42,241 bases of DNA from an uncultured Spartobacteria bacterium (GTDB lineage Bacteria > Verrucomicrobiota > Verrucomicrobiia > Chthoniobacterales > Chthoniobacteraceae), in assembly GCA_903929475.1 (NCBI GenBank), contig CAIYUV010000139.1, forward strand, positions 1 through 42,241, written 5' to 3'. Numbering within the stretch: the stretch's first letter is position 1; every line of letters begins with the position of its first letter. This document shows, piece by piece, positions 33,356-41,599 of the stretch. Both the position numbers and the translations under genes were made by a program. Under the pieces are notes generated by a model, which saw nothing but the letters and a program-made list of their open reading frames with translations, made no database searches and was not told the DNA's origin.

Positions 33356-33673
33356 TCATTCGCGCTTGGCGAATTCTTTACTTGCCCTGACGCAAAGTGT
33401 GCAGACGTAAATCCTGCCACGCTCGCGCCCATAATGTCCCATTTTATCACGTTCGTCGCCAGCATTAGGGAAATGGCGGTCTCTAGCATTTGTATAATCA
33501 TCGTTAGCGTAGAGGGCACAATCGATATCAGAGCCGGACACCACAACCGTCTGCATGGGGATGTGATGGACTTTGCAAACACCAGTCCCGTAACGCCAAT
33601 CCTGAACTGATGCACAGCCTACAAGCAGAACTGCAAGCGCGCTGCACAAGCCCATGAATCGAGAAAGGGTCAT
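33356..33673 (-). CDS. Small lipoprotein with paired-cysteine motifs
   Basis: A 105-residue protein with lipobox VGCA after the hydrophobic leader FMGLCSALAVLLVGC, so lipid-anchored. Two short metal-ligand-like pieces are visible: GVCKVHHIPMQTV (Cys, His, His) and RIYVCTLCVRASK (CxxC). Together they could bind one zinc. In between are ALYANDDYTNARDRHFPNAG and charged residues. I do not know the family. The start overlaps the stop of the upstream membrane-protein gene by 4 bp (ATGA), so the pair is coupled. The GC content is lower than in the neighbouring genes. Confidence 0.7.
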   Translation of the reverse strand: MTLSRFMGLCSALAVLLVGCASVQDWRYGTGVCKVHHIPMQTVVVSGSDIDCALYANDDYTNARDRHFPNAGDERDKMGHYGRERGRIYVCTLCVRASKEFAKRE

Positions 33674-33891
33674 AGCGACCGGTCATCTCGTCTCCTCGAA
33701 AAAAGACGGCGAATGACATGGCCCTTCCACATCCAAAGCCCTGAAAGCACCACGACCGGAAAGTAGATGAAACGAAAATAGGGCAGATACTGCACAGTCT
33801 CCGCTGGTGGCCCATAAATATAACCGACCAACGGCAGCGCAAAGAGGATGTGAATCCAGCGAAGAATCGAACGCTTGGTGGTGTCCTTCAT
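33670..33891 (-). CDS. Small two-TM membrane protein
   Basis: A 73-residue protein, start chosen at MKDTTKRSILRWIHILFALP; a longer reading upstream passes through the intergenic repeat and is unlikely. It has two hydrophobic segments: WIHILFALPLVGYIYG (about 12-27) and FIYFPVVVLSGLWMWKG (about 41-57). A strongly basic tail (RRLFSRRRDD) predicts a cytoplasmic C-terminus. No family was recognised. Its end overlaps the lipoprotein start (ATGA). Confidence 0.65.
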   Translation of the reverse strand: MKDTTKRSILRWIHILFALPLVGYIYGPPAETVQYLPYFRFIYFPVVVLSGLWMWKGHVIRRLFSRRRDDRSL

Positions 33892-33980
33892 GGCGGAGGG
33901 AGGGGAGCGGGTCTGGGCTTCTTTGGCAAAGCGAAAGTGGGTTTGGTGTGCGGAGAGTATTCCGCCATTCATGGCTGGGA

Positions 33981-34043
33981 AAAATGCGGCCCCATTGGGC
34001 CAAAGTTCCGGCAGGGACGGCGGAAGGGATCTATCGTCCCTGC
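33981..34043 (-). repeat. Intergenic hairpin repeat, copy B
   Basis: Read on the minus strand, this piece matches 23618-23680: both carry the stem CAGGGACG/CGTCCCTG with a loop ending in CYGCCGTCCCTGCCGG, then RACTTTG and a GGGG-containing tail. Here the stem arms are 34011-34019 and 34035-34043, nine perfect pairs. A second short hairpin (GGCCCCATTGGGCC) lies at its other end. It abuts the gene remnant starting near 34052, which suggests insertion at or next to that gene. Confidence 0.6.
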
Positions 34044-34051
34044 ACCCATCG

Positions 34052-34250
34052 GGGTGGCTGGGATATGACATTGGCTATTTCGATGCCACGGATGCCGGTT
34101 CCAATACCACGGTTGCCAAATCCAATGACGCGGTCTGGCAGGCGGGTGACAGATTTTCCGAAAAAAGGTGACACGATTTACTGGCTCGGCACCGCCGAAA
34201 ATCCGCCGGTCCTCTACGGCACTCCGGCCACCATCGCGCGTTCGGCTTGA
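34052..34250 (+). pseudogene. Frameshifted 3' remnant of an unrecognised gene
   Basis: One frame reads GYDIGYFDATDAGSNTTVAK then NDAVWQAGDRF and meets a stop at 34169-34171. Removing one T from the TTTT before CCGAAAAAAGG restores DRFPKKGDTIYWLGTAENPP then VLYGTPATIARSA to a TGA at 34248-34250. The joined ~65 residues look like a real protein C-terminus, but there is no start: the left end runs directly into the hairpin repeat. I do not recognise the parent family. It is probably a decayed gene cut by the repeat. Confidence 0.6.
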
Positions 34251-34266
34251 GACCTTGGTTTTTTTC

Positions 34267-35004
34267 TCAGCGTCCTGAGCGCGTGATACGCACTTCCGGG
34301 CGATAGGTCACGCGCACGAGCAGATCGCCACGACCGCCGCGCGGCTTGGGCAGGCCTTCGCGCGGGATGCGGAGCGTTTCGCCGCGAGGGATGCCGGGCG
34401 GGATTTCCACGCGGAGGAAATTCCCCGTCACACCACGCAGCGATTCCGTGCCGCCCTGCTGCGCGCGCTGGAAGCTGATCTTGATGTCGCATCGCAAATC
34501 AGCACCGCGCGTCTTGAATCGAAAGTCGGGCCGTGCCTTCACGCGCACGTTCACAAAACCGCCCGCTGCGTTTTGCGAACGTGGAAGCCGGAAGCGCGTG
34601 CCGGGCGCGGTGTCGGGCGGCACGATGAACTGGTAGTTTTCCGCGCCGCCGGGATTGCCGGGATCGTTCACGCGCACATCGAGCGTCGCTCCGCGAAAGA
34701 AGTCCTCGATGCGCAGTTGCGCGTCCTGCGCGATGTTGCGGTCGCTTTTCGCGGCACGCGAAGGAGCGGCGGGCTTTTCTGTGGCGTTGAGTTCGCGATC
34801 ATAGGCGCGGCGGAGATAGGGATTGCTGAGCGTTTCGTGCGCGGCGTTGAGTTCCTGCGCTCGCGCTACGGCGTCCGGCGAACCACCGTTAACATCGGGA
34901 TGATGCTGCTTGGCGAGCAGCCGGTAAGCCGCGCGGATTTGCGCAGTGGTGCACCGGCGGTCGAGACCGAGCGTGGCGTAGTAATCGTGCGTGGCGGGGT
35001 TCAA
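34267..35004 (-). CDS. DnaJ-class co-chaperone without zinc-finger domain (CbpA-like)
   Basis: A 245-residue protein with an N-terminal J domain (residues 1-72) including the DnaK-activating HPD at 35-37 (AKQHHPDVNGG) and the helix RAQELNAAHETLSNPYLRRA. A linker of ~20 residues replaces the G/F region; no CxxCxGxG zinc repeats are present. The C-terminal part has two substrate-binding beta-domains of the DnaJ_C type (VPPDTAPGTRFRLPRSQNAA; EIPPGIPRGETLRIPREGLP then GDLLVRV). This layout is that of CbpA-like type II J proteins. It should stimulate DnaK ATPase and present substrates. It stands alone; the divergent sulfatase gene starts 116 bp away. Confidence 0.93.
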   Translation of the reverse strand: MNPATHDYYATLGLDRRCTTAQIRAAYRLLAKQHHPDVNGGSPDAVARAQELNAAHETLSNPYLRRAYDRELNATEKPAAPSRAAKSDRNIAQDAQLRIEDFFRGATLDVRVNDPGNPGGAENYQFIVPPDTAPGTRFRLPRSQNAAGGFVNVRVKARPDFRFKTRGADLRCDIKISFQRAQQGGTESLRGVTGNFLRVEIPPGIPRGETLRIPREGLPKPRGGRGDLLVRVTYRPEVRITRSGR

Positions 35005-35119
35005 ATTTTCGTGGAGACTAGCGCGCCGAAAGGAGAGCGCCAGTCATGTCTAATCTGTGTTGTAAGTTAGAGAAGGGGAATCCCCTTTACAGGGTTGGGC
35101 GTGTCGGCAGAGTCGCGGG

Positions 35120-36631
35120 ATGAATTTGATGCGGATGCGCGCGGCCCTTTGGGTGTTTGTCTGGGGGATGCTTTGCTCGAACTCCACGGGGGCGGAGGCG
35201 CGGCGGCCTAATTTGGTTTTTGTGATGAGCGACCAGCAGTCGTTCGACATGCTGGGTTGCTACGGGAACAAGCAGATCCTCACGCCGCAGCTCGATGCGT
35301 TTGCGGGTGAGGGGATTCGTTTCAATTACTGCATTTCGAGCCAGCCGGTCTGCACGCCGTTTCGCGGGATGTTGCTGAGCGGGCAGCATCCGCTGCGCAA
35401 TGGGGCTTTCAAAAATGATGTGCAGATGGTGCCGGGGGAGGGGAAGTATTTTGGCGAGGTGTTGCGGGATGCGGGATACAAGCTGGGGTATTTTGGGAAG
35501 TGGCATCTTTTCGGCGGGAACCGCGACCGGGCGATTCCGGCGGGGCCGTTTCGCTATGGGTTTGATCACGATTTTCTCTCGAACAACTGCACGCTGCTTT
35601 TTGATGCGGCGCGTGCTTTTTACTGGGATGCGCAGGGGCGCAAGCAGCTTTACGGGGATTGGGAGCCTTACGGGCAGACGAAGCAGGCGCGGCGGTTTAT
35701 CGCGGAGAATGCGGAGCGTCCGTTTGCGGCGTTCATCGCGTGGCATCCGCCGCACAACTGGCAGACGCAGGCGGGCTATGCTGCGCCGAAGGAACTGGCG
35801 GAGCTTTACGATGCGGGGAAAATCACGCTGCGCCCGAATGTGGCGGACACGCCGAGGCACCGGAAGATGTATCACGGTCACATGGCGATGTGCTCGGGGC
35901 TGGACAAGGCGTTTGGCGAACTGATGCAGGAGCTGAAGGATCGCGGACTGGCGGAAAATACCATCGTGGTTTTCACATCGGACCACGGCGATATGCTGAT
36001 GTCGCACGCGTGGCCCTACAACAAAGGTGTGCCGGAAAACGAGTCGGTGCACGTCCCGCTGCTGATGCGCTGGCCGCAGAAGCTAAAGCCACGGGTGAGC
36101 GATTTGCTTTTCGGGACGCTGGATTTTATGCCGACGTTGCTGGGGATGATGGGCGTGCCCGTGCCGGAGACTTGCGAGGGGAGGAATTTGTCGGAGGCGA
36201 TTTTCAAGGCGGATGACAGCGCGGTGGAGTCGGTGCCGCTGTTTCATTTTGCGGGGAACTGGCGCGGCATTTACACGAAGCGTTACACGTATGCATTCGA
36301 TCTTTCGGAAAAGGACATCGGCGAGGATGCGCTCTCCGCAGGCCGCCCGCGCTACGCCTGCCTCTACGACCACGAGGCCGACCCGCACGAGATGCGCAAT
36401 TTATTCGATGCGCCGGAAAGCGCTGCGCTGCGCGAGAAACTCCACGCGCAGACGAAGACGTGGATGAAGAAATTTGGCGACACGGGCGTGCTGGTGAAGG
36501 AATTGACGAGGCAGGTGATGGTGGAGGAGGACATCGGCGATGATCCGGGGCGCGGCGACAGTCCGTTCGGGCAGGGGAGACTCAAGGGCAGGCCGATTGA
36601 TTTGCTCGGCAAGGCGGACGCGGGAAAATAA
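35120..36631 (+). CDS. Secreted formylglycine-dependent sulfatase
   Basis: A 503-residue sulfatase with a signal peptide (MRMRAALWVFVWGMLCSNST). The formylglycine site is Cys78 in QPVCTPFRGMLLSGQ, matching C-x-P-x-R. Metal-site residues appear in LVFVMSDQQSFDMLGCYGN near the N-terminus and in VVFTSDHGDMLMSH near residue 288. Other catalytic-site blocks are GYFGKWHLFGG and FIAWHPPHNW. The C-terminal subdomain carries the family's YDHEADPHEMRNLFD. The Cys must be oxidised by a formylglycine-generating enzyme, not encoded here. The substrate is not predictable; PVC sulfatases commonly act on algal or host glycans. The exact start among Met1, Met4 and Met6 is uncertain. The esterase gene follows after 52 bp. 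Confidence 0.93.
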   Translation: MNLMRMRAALWVFVWGMLCSNSTGAEARRPNLVFVMSDQQSFDMLGCYGNKQILTPQLDAFAGEGIRFNYCISSQPVCTPFRGMLLSGQHPLRNGAFKNDVQMVPGEGKYFGEVLRDAGYKLGYFGKWHLFGGNRDRAIPAGPFRYGFDHDFLSNNCTLLFDAARAFYWDAQGRKQLYGDWEPYGQTKQARRFIAENAERPFAAFIAWHPPHNWQTQAGYAAPKELAELYDAGKITLRPNVADTPRHRKMYHGHMAMCSGLDKAFGELMQELKDRGLAENTIVVFTSDHGDMLMSHAWPYNKGVPENESVHVPLLMRWPQKLKPRVSDLLFGTLDFMPTLLGMMGVPVPETCEGRNLSEAIFKADDSAVESVPLFHFAGNWRGIYTKRYTYAFDLSEKDIGEDALSAGRPRYACLYDHEADPHEMRNLFDAPESAALREKLHAQTKTWMKKFGDTGVLVKELTRQVMVEEDIGDDPGRGDSPFGQGRLKGRPIDLLGKADAGK

Positions 36632-36683
36632 TCGCCTAAGAGGGGAGGGCTTCGTGAGTGATTGAACGCACCTTCCTTCACCT

Positions 36684-37790
36684 ATGAAAAAATCCTTCAG
36701 CTTGTTTGTTGCTCTTTTGGGCGTGTCATTTCTCACGGCGGCAACGGCATCAGCGGGCCAGCCGGAGAAAGGCCCTGTCAAAGTTTATATCCTCGCAGGA
36801 CAGTCGAACATGGATGGTCAGGCGGACATCGCGACGATTGATTTCCTCGGCGAGGACCCCGATCCGGCGCGCGCGGCTTTGCTGAAAGTTTTCAAGCCAA
36901 ACGGCAAGCCGATGACTCGCAGTGATGTGTGGGTGACGAGCGACGATGTCTCCGACGAACTCCAGCCGGGCTTTGGCGGGCGCAAGGATTACTCCAAGCT
37001 CGGTCACAACATCGGGCCGGAATACGGCTTCGGCTACTACATGGGCGAGGCGTCGAAGCAGCAGATTCTCCTCATTAAATACGCACCGGGCGGGCAGAGC
37101 CTTTATCAAAACTTCCGTCCGCCGAGCGCGGGAATGCCAAACCCGGTGCCGATGAAAAGTCTGCCGGACAAAACCAAAGTCCCGATGACAGCCGAGGATT
37201 TCGGCGGCCAATACCGTGGGATGATCGAGTGCGTCCACAGTGTGCTGAAGGATCTTAAAAAACGCTTTCCTGCCTACGATGAAAAAGCCGGATACGAAAT
37301 CAGTGGCTTCGTGTGGTTTCAGGGCTTCAACGATCTCGTCGGCGGGCAGCAATGCATCGGCGAATACGCCAAAAATCTCACGTGTCTCATCAAGGATGTG
37401 CGTAAGGAATTCAACAAGCCGGACATGAAAGTGGTCGTCGGCGTCATCGGCGTGAACGGAGTGCAAAACGAAGTCGGCAAGATGAAGGATTTGCGCGATG
37501 CGATGCGCTCGATGAACACGGTTCCGGAATTCAAAGGAAACGTGAAAGTCATCGAGAGCGCGTCGCTGCTCGATCCGCGAGTCGTCGCCCTTAAGACGGC
37601 AGGCTGGCTGAACAAGGATCGCGATTTGAAAGCGAACCCGATGACCGATGCGGAAAAGGCGATGCTCTCGCGTGCCACGTCGAATATGGGTTTCCATTAC
37701 TACGGCGAGGGCCGCTTCTTCATCCTGCTCGGCAAGGCCATGGCTGAGGCGATGCAGGAATTGACAGGCCAGACTCCAGCGGCGAAGTAG
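36684..37790 (+). CDS. Secreted carbohydrate acetyl esterase (SASA/DUF303, SGNH type)
   Basis: A 368-residue protein with a signal peptide (FSLFVALLGVSFLTAATASA). The nucleophile block is VYILAGQSNMDG with Ser41, the signature of the sialate-O-acetylesterase-like SASA family. Other conserved pieces are LLIKYAPGGQSL, GFVWFQGFNDL (the GxND-like block III) and GFHYYGEGRFFILLGKAMAE at the C-terminus, which should hold the catalytic His. It probably removes acetyl groups from polysaccharides outside the cytoplasm, which fits the sulfatase just upstream. An ATG with a start-proximal signal peptide makes this start secure. Confidence 0.9.
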   Translation: MKKSFSLFVALLGVSFLTAATASAGQPEKGPVKVYILAGQSNMDGQADIATIDFLGEDPDPARAALLKVFKPNGKPMTRSDVWVTSDDVSDELQPGFGGRKDYSKLGHNIGPEYGFGYYMGEASKQQILLIKYAPGGQSLYQNFRPPSAGMPNPVPMKSLPDKTKVPMTAEDFGGQYRGMIECVHSVLKDLKKRFPAYDEKAGYEISGFVWFQGFNDLVGGQQCIGEYAKNLTCLIKDVRKEFNKPDMKVVVGVIGVNGVQNEVGKMKDLRDAMRSMNTVPEFKGNVKVIESASLLDPRVVALKTAGWLNKDRDLKANPMTDAEKAMLSRATSNMGFHYYGEGRFFILLGKAMAEAMQELTGQTPAAK

Positions 37791-37848
37791 CACGCCCCGT
37801 TTTCTCCGAACCACCTTTACCTCGATAAATCTCACACCACACACACCT

Positions 37849-39516
37849 ATGAAAAACATCCTGCAATCACTCATCGTCTGCGGAGCGCTCATCTCGCTCA
37901 CGCCCGACAGTCAGGCTTGGGCACCGAGCGCCACCGAGCAAACCGCAGCCGTCAACAGCGGCGACTTCGCCTCCTACGGCGGCAAGCTCACCGAATGGCT
38001 GAATGAAAAAACGCCAGCGAGCGCGAATGATTCCGCCCTCAAGGCACTCATCAAAGACCCGGCGTTCCTCAACGCACTCGATCAGCGCCAACTCATCGTC
38101 AAAGTTGGTGCGGACAAAATCGCCGCCTTCGCGAAGGCCGCGCCCGCGAACAAAGAATTCGTCGCATGGCTGCTCGGCAACACCGAGGCGCTGGAGCTTT
38201 TCCTCGAAGGCGCAGTGCCTCCCGGTAACTCGCAGCGCGAAGCAAACAACTACGGCATCAACGTGAACGCCCTAGAAATCTGGAACAAAATCCGTCTCGC
38301 CGATCCCGATGCGAAGCAGGGGTTCTATCAGAAACTCGCCATAGCCACAGGCCTCCGCCCTCCCGGCAGCGGCGCTCCCGGAGCAGGACAGAACGGGCGA
38401 AATCAAGACCCGGTAGTTCGCTACCAATACTTCAAGAACGCTCAAAAAAACAAAGAGCTCTTCCCGAGTTTCGACAACATCAACGTCTGGGAAATGGGTT
38501 GTGTTGTGAACACGGGTGCCTCCGAGGAAGATCTCACCTGGGCGCGCAACATGATCAACACATGGCGTCCCGACCTTCGCATCAACGAACAGGTCATTAA
38601 CTCCACCAGCGAAGTGTGGCGCAGAAATTCACCACATCCTTTCACCGACTACAAAGCCGTCCTCTCCGGCGGTGGAAAATGCGGCCCACGCTCTTCGTGG
38701 TCTGTGATGATTTGTCAGGCATTCGGCATTCCCGCCGTTGGTGTCGGACAGCCTGCACACGCCTGCGCCGCCTATCGCGCAGTGAATGCAATGGTCGAGC
38801 CACAACCCGGCAGCCATTGGAAGGTCGCCTACGGACGCGGCTGGCAGGTCTCCCGCCTCGAAGGCACCGGCGGTGAAGATTTTCACGCCGGAATGCAGGA
38901 GCGCGACCACGCTGCTGAATTCTCCCAAGTCGAGCGCCTCCGCTGGCTCGCTTCGGGACTCAGCGCAAAAGATCGCGCCAGCGCGATCATGGACGTTGCA
39001 CACGCCATTCAGAAGGCATCCGTCACCGTGAAGACCGACGTCACCGCCTCACTCAAACCCGAGGAAGCTGAGGCAGAGGTGAAACCCAAGACTGCACCCG
39101 AAGCAAAATCACTCGCGACCGGCCCCGTCAAAATCGGTGCAGGCGCCACTCGCTTCGACGCAGCCGCCTTCGCCAAGCTCACCCAAGGCCGTGTCCTTGA
39201 CTGCTTCACCGGCGGCAAACAAATCAACTTCGACAAGAGCCTAGACGGCAGCTTCGTTGAATATGCGCTGGATGTCCCCGCAGCCGGCACTTACGTGCTC
39301 GAACTCACCACTGCTGCTGCAAATCTGGATCAGGTTTTGGATGTCAGCATCGGCGCCAATAAAATCGAGACACTGAAAGTGCCTTATTCCACCGGACTCT
39401 GGGCGCAGACGCCAGCGACCGAGGTTGCCTTGGAAAAGGGAGCGCAAACCCTGAAAATCTCCGCACCAAACCAACGCGGCGTCGCAATCCGCTGGGTTGA
39501 GTTGAAGTCCAAATAA
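37849..39516 (+). CDS. Secreted transglutaminase-like protein with C-terminal carbohydrate-binding-like domain
   Basis: A 555-residue protein with a signal peptide (MKNILQSLIVCGALISLTPD). After a helical N-terminal region of ~190 residues comes a transglutaminase-like cysteine-protease core: SGGGKCGPRSSWSVMICQAF carries the likely nucleophile near residue 280, and GVGQPAHACAAYR the likely His about 25 residues later, followed by HWKVAYGRGWQV. A low-complexity linker rich in Glu, Pro and Lys leads to a ~120-residue beta-domain (DGSFVEYALDVPAAGTYVLE, ATEVALEKGAQTLKISAP) resembling a CBM6/malectin-type carbohydrate-binding module. The function may be peptide or amide cleavage at the cell surface; this is inference. 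The gene ends just before a strong terminator. Confidence 0.85.
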   Translation: MKNILQSLIVCGALISLTPDSQAWAPSATEQTAAVNSGDFASYGGKLTEWLNEKTPASANDSALKALIKDPAFLNALDQRQLIVKVGADKIAAFAKAAPANKEFVAWLLGNTEALELFLEGAVPPGNSQREANNYGINVNALEIWNKIRLADPDAKQGFYQKLAIATGLRPPGSGAPGAGQNGRNQDPVVRYQYFKNAQKNKELFPSFDNINVWEMGCVVNTGASEEDLTWARNMINTWRPDLRINEQVINSTSEVWRRNSPHPFTDYKAVLSGGGKCGPRSSWSVMICQAFGIPAVGVGQPAHACAAYRAVNAMVEPQPGSHWKVAYGRGWQVSRLEGTGGEDFHAGMQERDHAAEFSQVERLRWLASGLSAKDRASAIMDVAHAIQKASVTVKTDVTASLKPEEAEAEVKPKTAPEAKSLATGPVKIGAGATRFDAAAFAKLTQGRVLDCFTGGKQINFDKSLDGSFVEYALDVPAAGTYVLELTTAAANLDQVLDVSIGANKIETLKVPYSTGLWAQTPATEVALEKGAQTLKISAPNQRGVAIRWVELKSK

Positions 39517-39538
39517 GCGGCACAGAATTCAGAAATAC

Positions 39539-39572
39539 AAAAGCGCCAGCCGTGAAAACGACTGGCGCTTTT
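39539..39572 (+). terminator. Rho-independent terminator of the sulfatase-esterase-transglutaminase region
   Basis: The stem AAAAGCGCCAG (39539-39549) pairs perfectly with CTGGCGCTTTT (39562-39572) around a 12-base loop, 22 bp after the transglutaminase-like stop. The trailing T-run is built into the right arm. This is the clearest intrinsic terminator in the window. Confidence 0.88.
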
Positions 39573-39920
39573 GATTTACGGAGATTGCCCCGCCTTTGCC
39601 GTCACGACGAAGCTCCCGTTCCCTGTTGGGTAACGGACGGGTAACCTGGGGCGGGCTTCGGCCTTCCAATAAAGGCATGACCTACACACGCCCACCCTGG
39701 CCCCCTTGGTTTCGATTAATATCGGTTCGGGATTTCCGTCTTCTACTCGAACAACGCAGGGCAAATTGATGTCGAAGAACGAAAGTCACACAATGAGGAG
39801 GGCGCAACTTCCGCTTCGCGAAATCTTTTGTGAAAGAACTAAGGAGAGTGTCGGCACGAGTGCGCCGCGCGTCAACGCGAAGCTCGAAAATTCTGTGAGC
39901 CGAATTTCCGCAGCACTCCA
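39573..39920. other. Gene-free interval between convergent genes
   Basis: These 348 bases lie between the terminator and the 3' end of the receiver-like gene. Short open frames on both strands have no ribosome-binding site, no recognisable domain and improbable composition. One palindromic stretch (CCCGTTCC ... GGACGGG near 39615-39645) could fold. I see no tRNA, attachment site or repeat shared with other parts of the window. Confidence 0.5.
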
Positions 39921-40406
39921 CTACATCAAGCCGGCACCTTGCAGAGCCTCGATGTAGGGATCGTAAAATGAACGGGTGCGCTGGGTCGCACGTCGCAGGA
40001 CGTGTTTGAGATTCGGCACATCGGCGAGGCTCACGACGAGGTCCACACTATTCGCCCACGCTTCCATGTCACTGTCCGTGTGGACACTCGATCCCACGAT
40101 CACCATGAGCTGCCGTCTGCGCTGGTTGTTGGGAATGTCATTCAGTGACTGGAGAATCGGATTCGTTGCCAGCGTGGATGCATTAAAATGCTCCGAAATG
40201 ACGACAACGTCGTAAGTGTGCGACTGCAGCTTTAGCAGGATGTCCTCGAAAAATAGACCTGTATGGATTTTGTAATCAAGTTCGCTGAGGTTTTCGACAA
40301 CGATGCGCTGCACCTCTGGCACGTCCACGCACACAAGCGCAGTCTTGTCGCCCGGTTCAAAAAGATCAATCCGGTGGTGAAAATCGTTGTCAATAAGGAG
40401 GCTCAT
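39921..40406 (-). CDS. Degenerate receiver-domain (pseudo-receiver) protein of the pilT cluster
   Basis: A 161-residue protein with a CheY-like alternation: TALVCVDVPEVQRIVVENLS, HTYDVVVISEHFNAS, RRQLMVIVGSS and SVDLVVSLADVPNLKHVL. The phosphorylation machinery is missing: the acidic cluster is reduced to VDVPE, the acceptor position reads VISEH instead of an Asp, and the Lys-Pro pair is replaced by SLADV. It should therefore act by protein contact without phosphorylation. Its start overlaps the stop of the second pilT-type gene (ATGA), so it is probably made in step with the ATPases and may regulate pilus retraction. That role is inferred from context. Confidence 0.75.
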   Translation of the reverse strand: MSLLIDNDFHHRIDLFEPGDKTALVCVDVPEVQRIVVENLSELDYKIHTGLFFEDILLKLQSHTYDVVVISEHFNASTLATNPILQSLNDIPNNQRRRQLMVIVGSSVHTDSDMEAWANSVDLVVSLADVPNLKHVLRRATQRTRSFYDPYIEALQGAGLM

Positions 40407-41566
40407 CGTGCGAGGGATTGTATGTCGAGTTTCATACCGCTGGTGTCCACGGATTCGAGATTCAGGCGTTTTTTTGCGTCATCGAGGAAACGGCTCATTT
40501 TGCCTTTGTTTGTCGAGTAAAGCAGCGCTGTCTCCTCAGTGACTTTTCCCTGTTCAAATGCGCGGATGATTGTCTGATCAAAAGTGCACCAGCCGAATGT
40601 TTCAGAGCTTTCGATAATGCCGTAAAAACTGCGTTCATCATCTTCACCAAGTGCAATGGCTTCGCGTGTCCGCAAATTGTTTCCCATGATCTCCTGCACT
40701 AATACACGTCCGCCGGACACCTTGGGCAACAATCGCTGACTGACGACCCATCGAAGCATGTCTGCAAGCCGAAGCCGGATTTGCGTTTCCTCTTCGCGCA
40801 CAAACATGCCGAGGATGCGGTTGATGCTCTGACCTGCGTTGATGGTGTGAATGGTTGAGAGGACAAGGTGCCCTGTCTCAGCGGCAGTCATCGCAATCTC
40901 CACAGTGGCGCGATCACGCATTTCGCCGACAAGGATAACCTTCGGAGCTTGACGCAGAGCGGCCCTTAATCCGCTTGGATAATCGTCGAAATCCGCGCCC
41001 AGTTCTCGTTGATTGAACGTGGCCCTCTTATGCGCGTGCATGTATTCGATGGGATCCTCAAGCGTGATCACATGGACGGGCTGCGTCCTGTTGATTTCAT
41101 CGAGAATGGAGGCGAGCGTCGTGGTTTTTCCACTGCCGGTCGCGCCGGTGACGAGTATGAGGCCGGTTTTTTCCTTTGAGACTTCCTTCAGGATGGCCGG
41201 TAGGTTGAGGGTTTGGATGGATGGCACATCAGACTGCGCCTTGCGCATGACGACGCTGAGTTGTCCGCGCTGACGGAAAATATTCACACGGAAACGCGCG
41301 CGTTCATTGATCATATATGCGCAGTCACAGGAGCCGTGTCCGGCGAGTTCATTCAGGAGTCGCCGCTCGTTGCTGATAATGTTGAGCGCGATGCGCTCAG
41401 TCTGGTAGGCGGTGAGTTTTTGAATATGAGGGGGAATATCCGCAGTCTTTAGCACTCCGAACGCCTCGACCTGCGGAGGTCGGCCCGTGCTGAAATTGAT
41501 GTCCGAAATTCCCGGCGCAACTTCGAGCATCGCGAGCAGTATGGCATCAAGTTCAGCGCGTTTCAT
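40403..41566 (-). CDS. PilT/PilU-type pilus retraction ATPase
   Basis: A 387-residue hexameric secretion-type ATPase that should power disassembly of type IV pili at the inner-membrane base. It has Walker A GATGSGKTTT (141-150), the Asp box ITLEDPIEY (167-175), Walker B PKVILVGEMRD (208-218) and the His box TGHLVLSTIHT (231-241). The N-terminal PAS-like domain carries SDINFSTGRPP. The C-terminal ~100 residues (SSETFGWCTFDQTIIRAFEQ) resemble the PilU type, so this may be the accessory motor to the PilT encoded upstream. It is 33 bp from that gene and overlaps the pseudo-receiver gene by 4 bp. Confidence 0.93.
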   Translation of the reverse strand: MKRAELDAILLAMLEVAPGISDINFSTGRPPQVEAFGVLKTADIPPHIQKLTAYQTERIALNIISNERRLLNELAGHGSCDCAYMINERARFRVNIFRQRGQLSVVMRKAQSDVPSIQTLNLPAILKEVSKEKTGLILVTGATGSGKTTTLASILDEINRTQPVHVITLEDPIEYMHAHKRATFNQRELGADFDDYPSGLRAALRQAPKVILVGEMRDRATVEIAMTAAETGHLVLSTIHTINAGQSINRILGMFVREEETQIRLRLADMLRWVVSQRLLPKVSGGRVLVQEIMGNNLRTREAIALGEDDERSFYGIIESSETFGWCTFDQTIIRAFEQGKVTEETALLYSTNKGKMSRFLDDAKKRLNLESVDTSGMKLDIQSLAR

Positions 41567-41599
41567 GGTTGGGTGTTTGTGTTATGTAACTGGAGTCCA

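Noticed and set aside
39700-39745. Possible tRNA T-arm (GGTTCGGGATTTCC)
   Set aside because: No acceptor stem, anticodon arm or CCA end can be placed around it.
39706-39957. 83-codon open frame on the plus strand
   Set aside because: It has no ribosome-binding site or recognisable domain, and it overlaps the 3' end of the convergent receiver-like gene.
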